This document shows positions 40,339 to 50,600 of a stretch of 64,000 nucleotides of DNA, piece after piece (within the stretch, counting starts at the first letter, position 1; each line of letters starts with the position of its first letter). Origin of the DNA: Microbacterium yannicii PS01 (GTDB lineage Bacteria; Actinomycetota; Actinomycetes; Actinomycetales; Microbacteriaceae); contig NZ_CAJF01000020.1 of NCBI RefSeq assembly GCF_000304335.1, forward strand, positions 1 through 64,000. Direction: 5' to 3'. The translations under genes and the position numbers were made by a program. The notes beneath the pieces were generated by a model. It made no database searches, had not been told where the DNA came from, and worked only from the letters and a program-made list of their open reading frames with translations.

Positions 40339-41228
40339 GCACCCAGACTGAGCTGCTGACCGCTCCGAAGTGGCGCGCGACGCGTCGCCCCGCACGCGAC
40401 CGGAAGCGGTGGACGCCCGGCGAGATCGTCGTGATGGTCGTGCTCGCCGCGCTCGTGATCATCGTCGCGAGCCCCGTGGTGTACGCGCTCCTGAACTCGT
40501 TCCGGTCGTACGCCGAGATCACCGTCGATCCGATGGGGCTGCCGACGCAGTTCACGCTCGACAACTACATCCAGCTGTTCCAGCAGACCGATTACGGCGA
40601 GGCCCTGGTCAACACCCTCATCATCACCGTCGTCACCGTCGTGCTCCTCGTGGCGATCGTGCCCATGGCGGCGTATGGAATCGAGCGCGTGGGCGGACGC
40701 ACGTCGCGACTCGTCTACATCCTGTTCATCGCGGGTCTGATGATCCCGTTCCAGGTGCGGATGATCCCCCTCGTGAAGGGCTTCGACGACGTTGGGCTCT
40801 ACAGCACCCTCACCAGTGTCATCCTCGTGCATCTGGGCGGGGCCGCGAGCTTCGGCATCCTGCTGTACTGCAGCTTCATCAAGGGCATCCCGATCGAGGT
40901 GGAGGAGGCGGCCTCGATCGACGGCGCCGGCAGACTGCGCACGTTCTGGTCGATCGTGTTCCCCATGCTCCTCCCGGTCACCTCGGCCTTCGTCATCATC
41001 CAGGCGCTCGGGCTGTGGAACGACTTCTTCATTCCGCTCGTGTTCCTCGACTCGTCGTCGGCGGGCACGATCAACGTCGCGATCAACCGCATGGTGGGTC
41101 TGCTCACCTCGCAGTGGCAGCTGATCTACACCGGCGCCATCCTGGCGATCATCCCGTCGGTGGCGATCTTCGCGGCGTTCCAGCGGTACTTCATCAAGGG
41201 CATGTCCATCGGGGCGGTGAAGGGATGA
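40335..41228 (+). CDS. Carbohydrate ABC transporter permease, MalG/UgpE type
   Basis: 297 residues from ATG 40335. Six membrane spans with LNSFRSYAEI after the first, and the EAA loop EEAASIDGAGRLRTFWSIVFPML (about 190-212). It ends FQRYFIKGMSIGAVKG, the usual MalG-type tail. Its stop overlaps the start of the DUF624 gene (ATGA), keeping the whole unit coupled. Confidence 0.93.
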   Translation: MSTQTELLTAPKWRATRRPARDRKRWTPGEIVVMVVLAALVIIVASPVVYALLNSFRSYAEITVDPMGLPTQFTLDNYIQLFQQTDYGEALVNTLIITVVTVVLLVAIVPMAAYGIERVGGRTSRLVYILFIAGLMIPFQVRMIPLVKGFDDVGLYSTLTSVILVHLGGAASFGILLYCSFIKGIPIEVEEAASIDGAGRLRTFWSIVFPMLLPVTSAFVIIQALGLWNDFFIPLVFLDSSSAGTINVAINRMVGLLTSQWQLIYTGAILAIIPSVAIFAAFQRYFIKGMSIGAVKG

Positions 41229-41962
41229 CCGCCGCGCCCGCCCCGGGGCGTCCGACCGGCGTCGGCTCTCGCGTCCGTGCGCTCCTCGCGCTCGACGGCC
41301 GCGTCGCGACCACGACGCTGACTGTCTTCGGGTACTTCATCGTGTCGGTGTCGTTCCTCGTGTGCCTCGTCCCGGCGGTGCTCTTCCAGCTGGTGATCGG
41401 CTGGCAGCCGACCCATCTCGCGCTATGGCTCGGCGCGGCCTCGCTGCTCACGCTCGCACCGGCGATCTTCGCGCTGCTGCGGAGCACTCGCCGCCTCATC
41501 GATGAAGGCGCGGACGCGCAAGCCGGGCGCCTGTTCTGGGTATCGCTGAGGAGTGGATGCCGCACCCTGGCGTGGGCCGCGGTGGGTTCCAGTGCGATCG
41601 TGCTGCTGCTCGGCTACGACCTCGCCCTCTTCGGGGGTTCCGACGCGATGCTCCTGTTCGCCGCGGGCGCCGCGGCCGTTCTGGTCGTGCTGCTCATCTC
41701 GGTGTGCGTGGTGTCGGCGGGGGCGACGACGTCGCTTCGGCCCATCGAGACGCTCACGCTCGCCGCGCGTGCGGTCGCACGACGCCCGCACATCGCCCTG
41801 AGCTGGCTGCTGCTGATCGTCCTCGGGGTGGGTATCGCCACGCTGCCGCTCATCGGTGCACCGGTAGCCCTCTTCCTGCCCGCACTGCTGGGTGCTGCCG
41901 TCCATATCTGCAACGACGCCCTGCGTCTTCCCGTGACCGACGAGACGAGACCGACTTCGTGA
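41225..41962 (+). CDS. DUF624 (YesL-like) membrane protein
   Basis: 245 residues from ATG 41225. At least five strongly hydrophobic segments (TTLTVFGYFIVSVSFLVCLVPAVLF, LALWLGAASLLTLAPAIFALL, AVLVVLLISVCVVSA, IALSWLLLIVLGVGIATLPLIGAPVALFLPAL). It fits the YesL/DUF624 family, which accompanies sugar importers of glycan utilisation loci in Gram-positives; its function is unknown, possibly an importer accessory. ATGA and GTGA overlaps link it to both neighbours. Confidence 0.7.
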   Translation: MTAAPAPGRPTGVGSRVRALLALDGRVATTTLTVFGYFIVSVSFLVCLVPAVLFQLVIGWQPTHLALWLGAASLLTLAPAIFALLRSTRRLIDEGADAQAGRLFWVSLRSGCRTLAWAAVGSSAIVLLLGYDLALFGGSDAMLLFAAGAAAVLVVLLISVCVVSAGATTSLRPIETLTLAARAVARRPHIALSWLLLIVLGVGIATLPLIGAPVALFLPALLGAAVHICNDALRLPVTDETRPTS

Positions 41963-44079
41963 CCGACACCTTCCCTCACACCACGACCACGGCGGCCGAC
42001 CCCGCCGGCACGACCATCCTCGAGGACTCCGCCGTCACGCACCGTGCGCCGGTGGGCGCATTCGAACTGCGCTGGAGCCTCGACGCGCCGCTGTCGCTGG
42101 TGGTGCCGACGTCGACCCTCGCCGGACGCGATGCCATCGGTCTCGTCGAGGTGTTCAGCGCCTCCGAACAGCGCGCCCGGACGAGCCAGGCCTACTGGCG
42201 GTCGGCGGTCGGGGAGCGGCTGCGGGTGCAGGGATCCCACGTGGTGACGGAAGCCGGCGCCAGCAAAGCGATCGTGGTACAGCAGGACTCCGTCAGCGGG
42301 CTGGAGGTGCGCACGACGGTCACCGCGCCGACCGCTGCCCGCGCGGTCCGGATCGAGCATGAGGTCCGCAACGCCGGACGCGAGCCGGTCGTCGTCACGG
42401 CCATCGCGTCGGCCACGATCGGCTTCGGCGCGGACTCCCGGGACCTCGACGAGATCCAGTGGGGGACCGCGGCCGGCGAGTGGCTGGCCGAGAACCGGTG
42501 GCGGGAGATCCCGGTGCGCGACGTGCTGCCCGAGCTCTCGCTCGACCTGCACGGGCAGGACGGCCGTGGTCACGCGAGCCTGACGAGTCATGGCGCGTGG
42601 TCGAGCGGTGAGCACGTGCCGTGCGGTTACCTCGCACGCAGCGACGGCGAGGCGCTGATGTGGCAGATCGAGGCGAGCGCCGGCTGGCATGTCGACCTGT
42701 GCCAAACCCTCGGCGGCGGCGTGCTGTCGCTGCTGGGTCCCACGGATCTCGAGCATCAGTTCGCGCACGAGCTGCTGCCGGGGGAGATCTTTGCGGCGGT
42801 CCCCGTGGCGGTCGCGGTATCTGCCGACGCGGTCGAGGGCGCTGTGGCGGAGTTGACCCACTACCGACGCTGGCTGCGAGGGGAGGCTCAGCAGCAGGAG
42901 TTGCCGGTCGTCTACAACGACTTCATGAACACCCTCATGGGCCAGCCGAGCACCGAGAAGCTGATGCCGCTCGTGCGCCGAGCCGCCGAGGCGGGCGCAG
43001 AGGTGTTCTGCATCGACGCCGGGTGGTTCGCCGACCCGGCCGTCGGCGACTGGTGGTCGACGGTCGGGGAATGGCGCGAGGCGGCATCCCGGTTCCCAGG
43101 CGGCGGGATGAAGCGAGTGATCGACGAGATCCACCGGCTGGGCATGGCGCCGGGGCTGTGGCTCGAGCCCGAGGTCGTCGGCGTCGACAGTCCGGCCGCG
43201 GCGACGCTTCCCGACGAGGCGTTCTTCCAGCGCCACGGCCGGCGCGTGCAGGAGCACAGCCGGTATCACCTCGACTTCCGGCATCCTGCCGCCCGTGCTC
43301 ATCTGGACGCGACCGTCGACCACCTCGTCGAGGAGTTCGGCATCAGCTACCTGAAGCTGGACTACAACATCAACCCCGGCGCCGGCACCGAGCACAACGC
43401 GGCCGGCGCAGGCGACGGGCTGCTCGCGCACACCCGCGCGTTCCGCGACTGGCTCGTGCGCGTGCAGCAGCGGCATCCGTCCCTGCGCATCGAGAACTGC
43501 AGCTCGGGCGCGATGCGGGCCGACTACTCGCTCCTGGCGGTGACGCACCTGCAGTCGACGAGCGATCAGCAGGACTTCCGGCTGTATCCGCCCATCGCGG
43601 CCTCGGCGCCGGCGTCCATCCTTCCCGAGCAGTGCGGCAACTGGGCATATCCTGCCCGTGAGATGGACGACGAAGAGACGGTGTTCTCGCTGGTGACGGG
43701 CCTGAGTGGCCGACTGTACCTGTCGGGGTTCCTCGACGACCTGCGTGCCGACCAGCGCGCGCGGATCGCCGAGGCCGTCTCGCTGCACAAGTCCCTGCGC
43801 GATGATCTGACGGAGACCGTGCCGTTCTGGCCGCGGGGTCTTCCGGAGTGGAGCGCGGAGACCGTGAGCCTGGGCCTGCGGTCGGCCACCGAGGACCTCG
43901 TGTTCGTGTGGGATCGGACGGATGCGCCCGCGTCGTTCCTGCTGCCGGGCGTCGGTGAAGCGGAGGTGCTCTTCCCCGCCGACGGGGCGCCGTGGGGTCT
44001 CCTCCCGACGACGGGCGGACTGTCGGTGACGACGCCGGCAGGCATCGGCGCGCGTGTGCTGCGGGTGAACCGTGGCTGA
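41959..44079 (+). CDS. GH36 alpha-galactosidase
   Basis: 706 residues from GTG 41959. The N-terminal beta-sandwich precedes a (beta/alpha)8 barrel with VVYNDFMNTLMGQPS, VFCIDAGWFAD, GLWLEPEVVG and DFRHPAARAH. The nucleophile Asp sits in YLKLDYNINPG and the acid/base Asp in STSDQQDFRLYPP; ENCSSGAMRADYSLL lies between them. No signal peptide, so it acts in the cytoplasm on imported oligosaccharides. GH36 members hydrolyse alpha-galactosides and some hydrolyse beta-L-arabinopyranosides, so the exact sugar is open. Its stop overlaps the next gene by 8 bases. Confidence 0.92.
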   Translation: MTDTFPHTTTTAADPAGTTILEDSAVTHRAPVGAFELRWSLDAPLSLVVPTSTLAGRDAIGLVEVFSASEQRARTSQAYWRSAVGERLRVQGSHVVTEAGASKAIVVQQDSVSGLEVRTTVTAPTAARAVRIEHEVRNAGREPVVVTAIASATIGFGADSRDLDEIQWGTAAGEWLAENRWREIPVRDVLPELSLDLHGQDGRGHASLTSHGAWSSGEHVPCGYLARSDGEALMWQIEASAGWHVDLCQTLGGGVLSLLGPTDLEHQFAHELLPGEIFAAVPVAVAVSADAVEGAVAELTHYRRWLRGEAQQQELPVVYNDFMNTLMGQPSTEKLMPLVRRAAEAGAEVFCIDAGWFADPAVGDWWSTVGEWREAASRFPGGGMKRVIDEIHRLGMAPGLWLEPEVVGVDSPAAATLPDEAFFQRHGRRVQEHSRYHLDFRHPAARAHLDATVDHLVEEFGISYLKLDYNINPGAGTEHNAAGAGDGLLAHTRAFRDWLVRVQQRHPSLRIENCSSGAMRADYSLLAVTHLQSTSDQQDFRLYPPIAASAPASILPEQCGNWAYPAREMDDEETVFSLVTGLSGRLYLSGFLDDLRADQRARIAEAVSLHKSLRDDLTETVPFWPRGLPEWSAETVSLGLRSATEDLVFVWDRTDAPASFLLPGVGEAEVLFPADGAPWGLLPTTGGLSVTTPAGIGARVLRVNRG

Positions 44080-44968
44080 CCGGACGATCACGCCCGGCCG
44101 CGTCTTCACCGACGACCGCGGCCTCACCGCGCAGTTGCACGGCATCGGCCTGCAGCGAGTGGGGGACCGCTGGCTGGCCTGGGGCGAGGACAAGACCGCC
44201 GGCGACCGTTTCACCGCCGTTGCCTGCTACTCGTCCGCCGACCTCGCGAACTGGCGCTACGAGGGCGACGCGCTGACCGCGGCGGACGGCGACATCGGCC
44301 CAGACCGCATCGTCGAGCGACCGAAGGTGCTGCAGCGTGCCGATGGACGCTGGGTGATGTTCCTCCATATCGATTCCGGCGACTACGGGTTCGCGCGCGT
44401 CGGCTATGCGGTCTCGGATCGCCCCGAGGGGCCCTTCGAGTACGTGGCCAGCGAGCGGCCGCTCGGCAATCTCAGCCGCGACATCGGAGTCTTCCAGGAG
44501 GGCGGCGTCGGCTACCTCCTCTCGGAAGACCGCGACAACGGACTGCACATCTACCGGCTGCGCGACGACTACCTCGCTGTCGAGGCGGTGGTGGCGACCC
44601 TTCGTCAGCAGGCGCACCCCGAGATCGGCTACGAGTCGCCCACCCTCGTCGCGCACGATGGCCGCTATTACCTCTTCGGCTCGGACCTGACCGGCTGGAA
44701 CATGAACGACAACATGTGGACGAGCGCGCCCGCACTCGAGGGGACCTGGGAGGATTGGCAGCCCATCGCGCCCCCGGGCGCGAACACCTTCGAGTCGCAG
44801 GTGAGCGTGGTCGCCCCCGTCGGCGACGGTTACGTCTACATCGGCGACCGGTGGAACCCTGCCCTCCTCGCCGAGTCGCCCGCGGTGTGGCTGCCCCTGC
44901 GCATCGAGGACGGACGCGTGCACCTGGAATGGCGCGACGCGTGGACCATCGAGGAGCACGGCGCATGA
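44072..44968 (+). CDS. GH43-like glycoside hydrolase, subfamily 24 type
   Basis: 298 residues from GTG 44072. Five-bladed propeller features: LQRVGDRWLAWGEDK, YSSADLANWRYEGDAL, DRIVERPKVLQRADGRWVMFLH, PLGNLSRDIGVFQEGGVGYLLSEDRDNGLHIYRL. The ERPKV Glu and SRD motif resemble exo-beta-1,3-galactanases (GH43 subfamily 24), where the usual N-terminal base Asp is also missing. No signal peptide. Together with GH36 and the second GH43 it points to arabinogalactan-type oligosaccharides. Subfamily assignment is from memory of these motifs. Confidence 0.78.
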   Translation: MADRTITPGRVFTDDRGLTAQLHGIGLQRVGDRWLAWGEDKTAGDRFTAVACYSSADLANWRYEGDALTAADGDIGPDRIVERPKVLQRADGRWVMFLHIDSGDYGFARVGYAVSDRPEGPFEYVASERPLGNLSRDIGVFQEGGVGYLLSEDRDNGLHIYRLRDDYLAVEAVVATLRQQAHPEIGYESPTLVAHDGRYYLFGSDLTGWNMNDNMWTSAPALEGTWEDWQPIAPPGANTFESQVSVVAPVGDGYVYIGDRWNPALLAESPAVWLPLRIEDGRVHLEWRDAWTIEEHGA

Positions 44969-45933
44969 GAGCCGCGCTGCTGATGGACCCTGCGCTCGTC
45001 CCGTTCGTCTTCGGCGCGGACGAGCGGGCTCGGCTGGAAGAGCTGCTCGAGATCGATATGACGGATGCCGCGACCGCGCTCTCAGCGATCTCCAGGGCGT
45101 CCGAGATCGAACTCCTCGTCACCGGATGGGGCGTCCCCTTCGTTCGCACCGACGAGTTGGACGCGTTCCCGGCGCTGCGGGCGATCGTGCATTGGGGCGG
45201 CGGCATCGGTTTCCTGGATCGCGACGCGACGGCACGCGGCATCCTCGTCTCTTCGGCGCGGGCGGCGAACGCGGTTCCGGTCGCGGAGTTCACGCTCGCG
45301 ATGATCACGCTTGCGGCCAAGGACGCCTTCTGGGCATCGCGGCTGTACTCCGCGGAGCAGCGCTTCGTCGACCGGGAGCAGGAGCTTCCCCGCACCGGCC
45401 TCTACGGCACGACCGTGGGCATCGTGGGCGCCTCGGCGATCGGCACGCTCGTGATGGAGAACCTCGCCGGCGGGGACGTGCACGTGCTGCTCTACGATCC
45501 GTACGCCACCGCCGAGACCGCTTCGCGGCTCGGCGTCGAGCTCGTTCCCGATCTCACCGAGCTCGCCGCGCGCAGCGACATCCTCTCGATCCACGCGCCC
45601 GAGATGCCGTCGACGATCGGCATGATCTCGCGTGACGTGCTGGCCGCACTGCCGGACGGCGCGACGCTCGTCAACACCGCGCGCGGCGCCCTCGTGGACC
45701 AGGACGCGCTTGTCGCCGAACTCCAGAGCGGCCGACTGCGCGCGGTCCTCGACGTCACGGACCCCGATGTGCTCGAGCCGGGGCATCCGCTGTACACACT
45801 GCCCAACGTGTTCCTGACGCCCCATCTCGCCGGCTCCATGGGCAACGAGCTTCGCCGCCTCGGCCACGCCGCGCTCGCCGAGGTGGAGCTGCTGGTCGCC
45901 GGGCAGCCGTTCGCGCACCCGATGAACCCCTGA
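44965..45933 (+). CDS. D-isomer specific 2-hydroxyacid dehydrogenase
   Basis: 322 residues from ATG 44965, overlapping the previous stop (ATGA). NAD site TVGIVGASAIGTLVMENL (about 147-164) and Asp in LLYDPYA. Catalytic Arg in LVNTARGALVDQDALV (about 235-241), Glu in LDVTDPDVLEPGHPLY and His in LTPHLAGSMG (about 288). It likely interconverts a 2-hydroxy and 2-keto acid; why it sits among glycosidases is not clear, perhaps for a sugar-acid released from the glycan such as glucuronate derivatives. Confidence 0.87.
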   Translation: MRAALLMDPALVPFVFGADERARLEELLEIDMTDAATALSAISRASEIELLVTGWGVPFVRTDELDAFPALRAIVHWGGGIGFLDRDATARGILVSSARAANAVPVAEFTLAMITLAAKDAFWASRLYSAEQRFVDREQELPRTGLYGTTVGIVGASAIGTLVMENLAGGDVHVLLYDPYATAETASRLGVELVPDLTELAARSDILSIHAPEMPSTIGMISRDVLAALPDGATLVNTARGALVDQDALVAELQSGRLRAVLDVTDPDVLEPGHPLYTLPNVFLTPHLAGSMGNELRRLGHAALAEVELLVAGQPFAHPMNP

Positions 45934-45958
45934 CCGTATCCGCGACGAGGAAGCAGCC

Positions 45959-47551
45959 GTGCCGACGATCCGAAACCCCATCCTGCGCGGATTCAATCCC
46001 GACCCGTCGATCCTCCGGGTCGGTGCCGACTACTACATCGCGACGAGCACGTTCGAGTACCACCCCGCGGTGCGGCTGCATCACTCGACGGACCTCGTGA
46101 CCTGGACGACCATTGGGCACGCCCTCGACGAGGGGTTCGACCTGCGCGGCATCCCCGACTCCGGTGGGGTGTGGGCGCCGAGCCTTTCGCACTCCGATGG
46201 CCTCTTCTGGCTCGCGTACTCGATCGTGCGCACGATGGATGGCGACGACAAGGACATCGACAACTTCCTCGTCACGGCCGAGTCGATCGCGGGCCCGTGG
46301 AGCGAGCCGGTGTACCTCGGTTCGCGCGGGTTCGACTTCTCGTTCTTCCACGACACCGACGACACCCACTGGATCGTGGGCGTGCAGTGGGACCAGAGGC
46401 CCGAGCACCCGTCCTTCTCGGGGCTGGTCGTCGAGCAGTATCTTCCTGACGAGCGGCGGACCACCGGCGAGGCCACCGTGATCTACCGCGAGGACTCGCT
46501 GGTCGAAGGCCCGAACCTCTATCGCATCGGCGACGGGTACCACCTCCTCATCGCCGCCGGCGGCACCGGCTGGAACCACGGCATCACCGTCGCGCGGTCC
46601 CGCACTCTGCTCGGCCCGTACGAGCGCGATGCGCGCGAGGCCGTGCTGACCACGCGCGACGCGCCGGGGCATCCGCTGCAGAAGGCGGGTCATGGCGAAC
46701 TCGTCCAGACGTCTGACGGGGACTGGCTGCTCGTTCATCTGGCCAGCAGACCGACGCTGCACCTCGGCGAGCGGTACTCCACACTGGGGCGCGAGACCTG
46801 CCTCCAGCGTGTCGTGTTCGACGAGGAGGGATGGCTGCGTCTCGCCCAGCCGGGGCACCACGCGAGCGTCGACGTCTCCGTCGGCCGCGAGCCGGAGACG
46901 ACGATGGATGCCGAGCCCGGCGCCCGCGAATGGGTGGACGACTTCGACGGCCCGACGCTGGACTCGCGGCGCTGGTCGGCGCTGCGCGCGGCCCTGTCAC
47001 CCGCGGTCGCGGATCTCGGCGCGCGGCCGGGATGGCTGAGGCTGCGAGGAGGTCACTCCGCCGCATCCGTCTTCGATCAGTCGATGATCGTGACACGTGT
47101 CGAAGAACATCGCGCCGAGTTCGAGATCCTGCTCGACGCTGAGCCGCGCACCAGTCGTGAGGCCGCGGGACCGATCGCGTGGTACGACAGGTCGGGCTGG
47201 ATCTGGCTGCAGGTGACGTTCGACGCTGCGAACCGTCGCCATCTGCGCGTCGTTCGCAGGGATGGGGCGACGACGACGCGCTCGGAGGCCCTCACGGCGC
47301 CCGATGGCCCCCTTCGGCTGCGGATGTCGCTCGACGGACCGGAGCTTCGGTGCGCGTTCGCCGCGGCGAACGGGGAGTGGCACGACGTGCCGGATGCCTT
47401 CCCTGCGTGGACGCTCTCCGATGACCACGGGCCGCGCCTGCGGTTCACCGGGATGTTTTTCGGCGTCCGCGCGGACGACCTCGATGGCCGCGGCTGGGTG
47501 GTCGATGTCGACAGCGCGCGCGTCCGCCTCACGCCGCAGTCCATGCGCTGA
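45959..47551 (+). CDS. GH43 beta-xylosidase/alpha-arabinofuranosidase family protein
   Basis: 530 residues from GTG 45959. The N-terminal propeller has the base Asp in RGFNPDPSILRVGADYYIATSTFEYHPAV, SFFHDTDDTHWIVG with the modulating Asp, and the acid Glu in DSLVEGPNLYRIGDGYHLL (about 178-182). Residues about 325-530 form a C-terminal beta-sandwich (WVDDFDGPTLDSRRWSALR...DLDGRGWVVDVDSARV) as in beta-xylosidase-type GH43. No signal peptide, so cytoplasmic. It removes terminal xylose or arabinose, fitting a branched glycan. Last gene of the importer operon; the next gene has its own operator. Confidence 0.92.
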   Translation: MPTIRNPILRGFNPDPSILRVGADYYIATSTFEYHPAVRLHHSTDLVTWTTIGHALDEGFDLRGIPDSGGVWAPSLSHSDGLFWLAYSIVRTMDGDDKDIDNFLVTAESIAGPWSEPVYLGSRGFDFSFFHDTDDTHWIVGVQWDQRPEHPSFSGLVVEQYLPDERRTTGEATVIYREDSLVEGPNLYRIGDGYHLLIAAGGTGWNHGITVARSRTLLGPYERDAREAVLTTRDAPGHPLQKAGHGELVQTSDGDWLLVHLASRPTLHLGERYSTLGRETCLQRVVFDEEGWLRLAQPGHHASVDVSVGREPETTMDAEPGAREWVDDFDGPTLDSRRWSALRAALSPAVADLGARPGWLRLRGGHSAASVFDQSMIVTRVEEHRAEFEILLDAEPRTSREAAGPIAWYDRSGWIWLQVTFDAANRRHLRVVRRDGATTTRSEALTAPDGPLRLRMSLDGPELRCAFAAANGEWHDVPDAFPAWTLSDDHGPRLRFTGMFFGVRADDLDGRGWVVDVDSARVRLTPQSMR

Positions 47552-47593
47552 AATAAGGCCTTGACGTCAGGCGACGATGACGCCATCGTTAAC

Positions 47594-47609
47594 TGGCAAA
47601 CGCTATCCA
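47594..47609. promoter_or_regulatory. LacI operator 3 (TGGCAAACGCTATCCA)
   Basis: Near-palindromic site, 51 bases before the lyase start, differing from operator 2 at only three positions. It links the secreted lyase to the LacI regulon. Confidence 0.78.
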
Positions 47610-47659
47610 AGTCAGGAAGACCGCCGCCCACGAGGGCTGCGGAGACGAGAGAGAGATCG

Positions 47660-50600
47660 ATGAAGATCGAACAACGACGTTGGATGCACCGGATGATCGG
47701 CGTGGTGACGGCAGGAGCCCTGGCGGCCGCCGGCGCCCTGATCGCCGCTCAGCCCGCCGCGGCGGAGGAAGCGCCGTCACCCCCGGAGATCGTCCGCAGT
47801 GTCAGCGATGCGGGCTTCGCGCACCCGGGAGTGGGGTTCACGGCCGATCACCTCGAGAACATGCGGGCACAGGTGCTCAGCGGAGTTGACCCGTGGGCGA
47901 GCTACTACGACGCGATGACGCAGACCCGCTACGCGGCACGCGACTTCCGTGCCGAGAACGCCCAGCCGGGCACCGACACCCCGAAGAACGACGCCTACTC
48001 CGACGCGGGGATGCGGTCCAGCGCGCTGCGCGACAGCCTCGGCGCGATGGCGCAGACCCTCGAGTACGTCGTCACCGGTGACGAGCAGTACCGCGCGAAC
48101 GCGCTCCACGTTCTCCGCACGTGGAGCAGCCTCGACCCGGCGAAGTACGCATACTTCGCGGACGCCCACATCCACACCGGCGTGCCGCTCTACTACATGC
48201 TGATCGCCGCCGAAGTGCTGCGCGCCACCACACCGGCGAACGAGACGCTCGACGGGTACGACCTGCGGTGGACCGACACCGACCAGCAGCGCATCGAAGA
48301 CAATCTCGCCCGTCCGGTGCTCGAGACCTTCCTGTACTCCAACAACCGGCTGTGGAACCAGCACCTGTACGGCGTCATCGGCATGGTGGCCGCCGCGATC
48401 TTCCTGGACGACGCCGACCTCTACGCCGAGCGCGTCGAGTGGTTCACCGTGAACGCCGGCTACGAGAGCGAGCACGACCTCTTCGGTGGCGACGTGAACG
48501 GAGCGCTCGCCGCGATCTTCCGCGAGATCCCGGCGGACGACCCCCGGAACACCACCGGCGAGCCGTTCGTGCAGCACATGGAGATGCTGCGAGACCAGGC
48601 TCACGGTCAAGGTGACGTCGACATCCTGGTGGCGCTCGCGCGCATCGTCGAGAACCAGGGCACGAGGATCGATCCGGTTGACGGCACGGTGTCGACCGAC
48701 GCGAACGCCGTCTCGCCGTACCACTTCCTCGACAACCGCATACTCGCCGGCGCGGAGATGTTCTCGTCCTTCATGATGGGCGAGGAGATCCCCTTCGTCC
48801 CGGCGACCGAGGGCGGCACGATCTCGCAGGCGTACCGGGGTCGCCTGCAGGATCCGATGTCGGAGACGTACCTGCAGTACCGCTTCGTCGCCGACGTCGA
48901 CGTTGAAGCCGAGGCTCCGCACGTCGCCGAGCTCTACGAGCACCGCGACGGACCGCTCTACTACTACGGATCGGGTGTCTCGAACTTCTGGAACGACCGC
49001 GGCTCGGACTACACCGCCGCGGAATACTGGGTGGCGTTCCCGGAGGAGCTGGCCGAGGTCGAGACCTCGGTCCCGCCGGTGGCCGACAGTGCCGAGCTCT
49101 CTGTCGAGACCTTCGGAACGACGCTCGGCGACGGGGCGCAGCGACTGCAGACCGACGACGGGACGGAGTTCATCCGACTCGACGCGGCTGCCGATGACGC
49201 CGAGCTCGCGGTCCGGCGCGCGGTGTGGTCGGACCGGACCAAGACCTCTCTCGTCGGCATCAAGGTGCGCAGCGACGGCGTCGCCCGGCTGCATGCGTCG
49301 CGCACGTCGATCGAGGACCCGTTCGCCGAGATCGTGCTGCCCGACACCGCGGGCGAGTGGCGCCATGTCTGGCTCGATCTGCACCAGGACAAGACCACCG
49401 GCGCGATCGGCGAGAACATCCTGTTCCTGCAGGCGACCGGATCGGACGCGCACGTCGACGTCGCAGGAGTCCTTGCCCAGGCCAACGGCGTGCTCACGCC
49501 GCCCGCGTTCGCCGATGCCCCCGCGTTCGACGCCGTCACGGTGGCCGGCGAACCCTGGACGCGATCGTTCGAGGTGACGGACGACGGCGACGTCAGCCTG
49601 TCGCTTCAGAACGCGCCGGCGGGTGCCGAGCTCAGCGGGGGACGGCTGAGCTGGACGCCGGAGGAGGCCCAAACGGCCGAGATGCTCATCGCAGCGTCCG
49701 ACGGCACAACCGTCACGGCGCTCCCGGTCACGGTCACCGTCGCGGACACGCGGCAGGCGGCGATCGACGAGGCTGTCGACGGCCTCGAAGAGGAGGCGAT
49801 GTACACCTCCGCGAGCTGGGGGGCCGTGGCGGAGTCGCGCACGCGAGCAGAGGACGCCCTCGCCACTGCAGACGCTTCCGAGTTCGCGACACTGCTCGAG
49901 GAGCTCAGCGACGCGGTCGCGGCACTGGAGCTGCTCAACCCGCAACTCGCGGACGGCACGCTCGACTTCCCGAAGCTCGTGACTGCTCCGTCGCTCACCG
50001 GCCCGCAGCTGCGCGCCCTGACCGACGGCGACAACCAGAGCACGTGGGGAGACCAGCGCGTCGCCTCTGTGGTCTTCGACTTCGGGTCGGCGTTCCGACT
50101 GCGCGCCGACAGGTTCGGCATCCAGGCGCGCGACTCCTTCACCAACCGTGCGGAGGGAACGAACGTCTACGGCTCCAACGACGGCGCCACATGGACGCTG
50201 CTGACCGAGCATCCCAATGCCGGGCAGGACGCCTCTGTGGAGTGGATCGACGTGCGGGAGAGCGTTCGCACCGAGCGCTTCCGCTTCGTGAAGCTCCAGG
50301 TCGACGAACCGGGCGTTCCCTCGGATCCCGCCTATCCGGGCATCTGGAGCATCGCCGACATCAGGATCGACGGCGTACGCAGCGAAGCGGTGGGGGCGAT
50401 GGACACCGTCACACTCTCGTCGCCCGATGCTGTGGCCGGCCGTGTGGTCCCCGGTGACCTCATCCAGCTGAGCCTGACCGGCGACGCCGGAAACACCGAC
50501 GTCGCGGTGGAACTGCTCGGGCAGCCGGCATCGGTGACGTCTCCCAACCCGGGGGAGTGGCTCGCCACGGTCTCGGTGCCTCCGGCGGCCCCCGCGGGCG

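Noticed and set aside
41614-44214. 866-codon minus-strand frame opposite the GH36 gene
   Set aside because: Shadow frame; the GH36 protein has complete catalytic motifs and overlapping neighbours on the plus strand.
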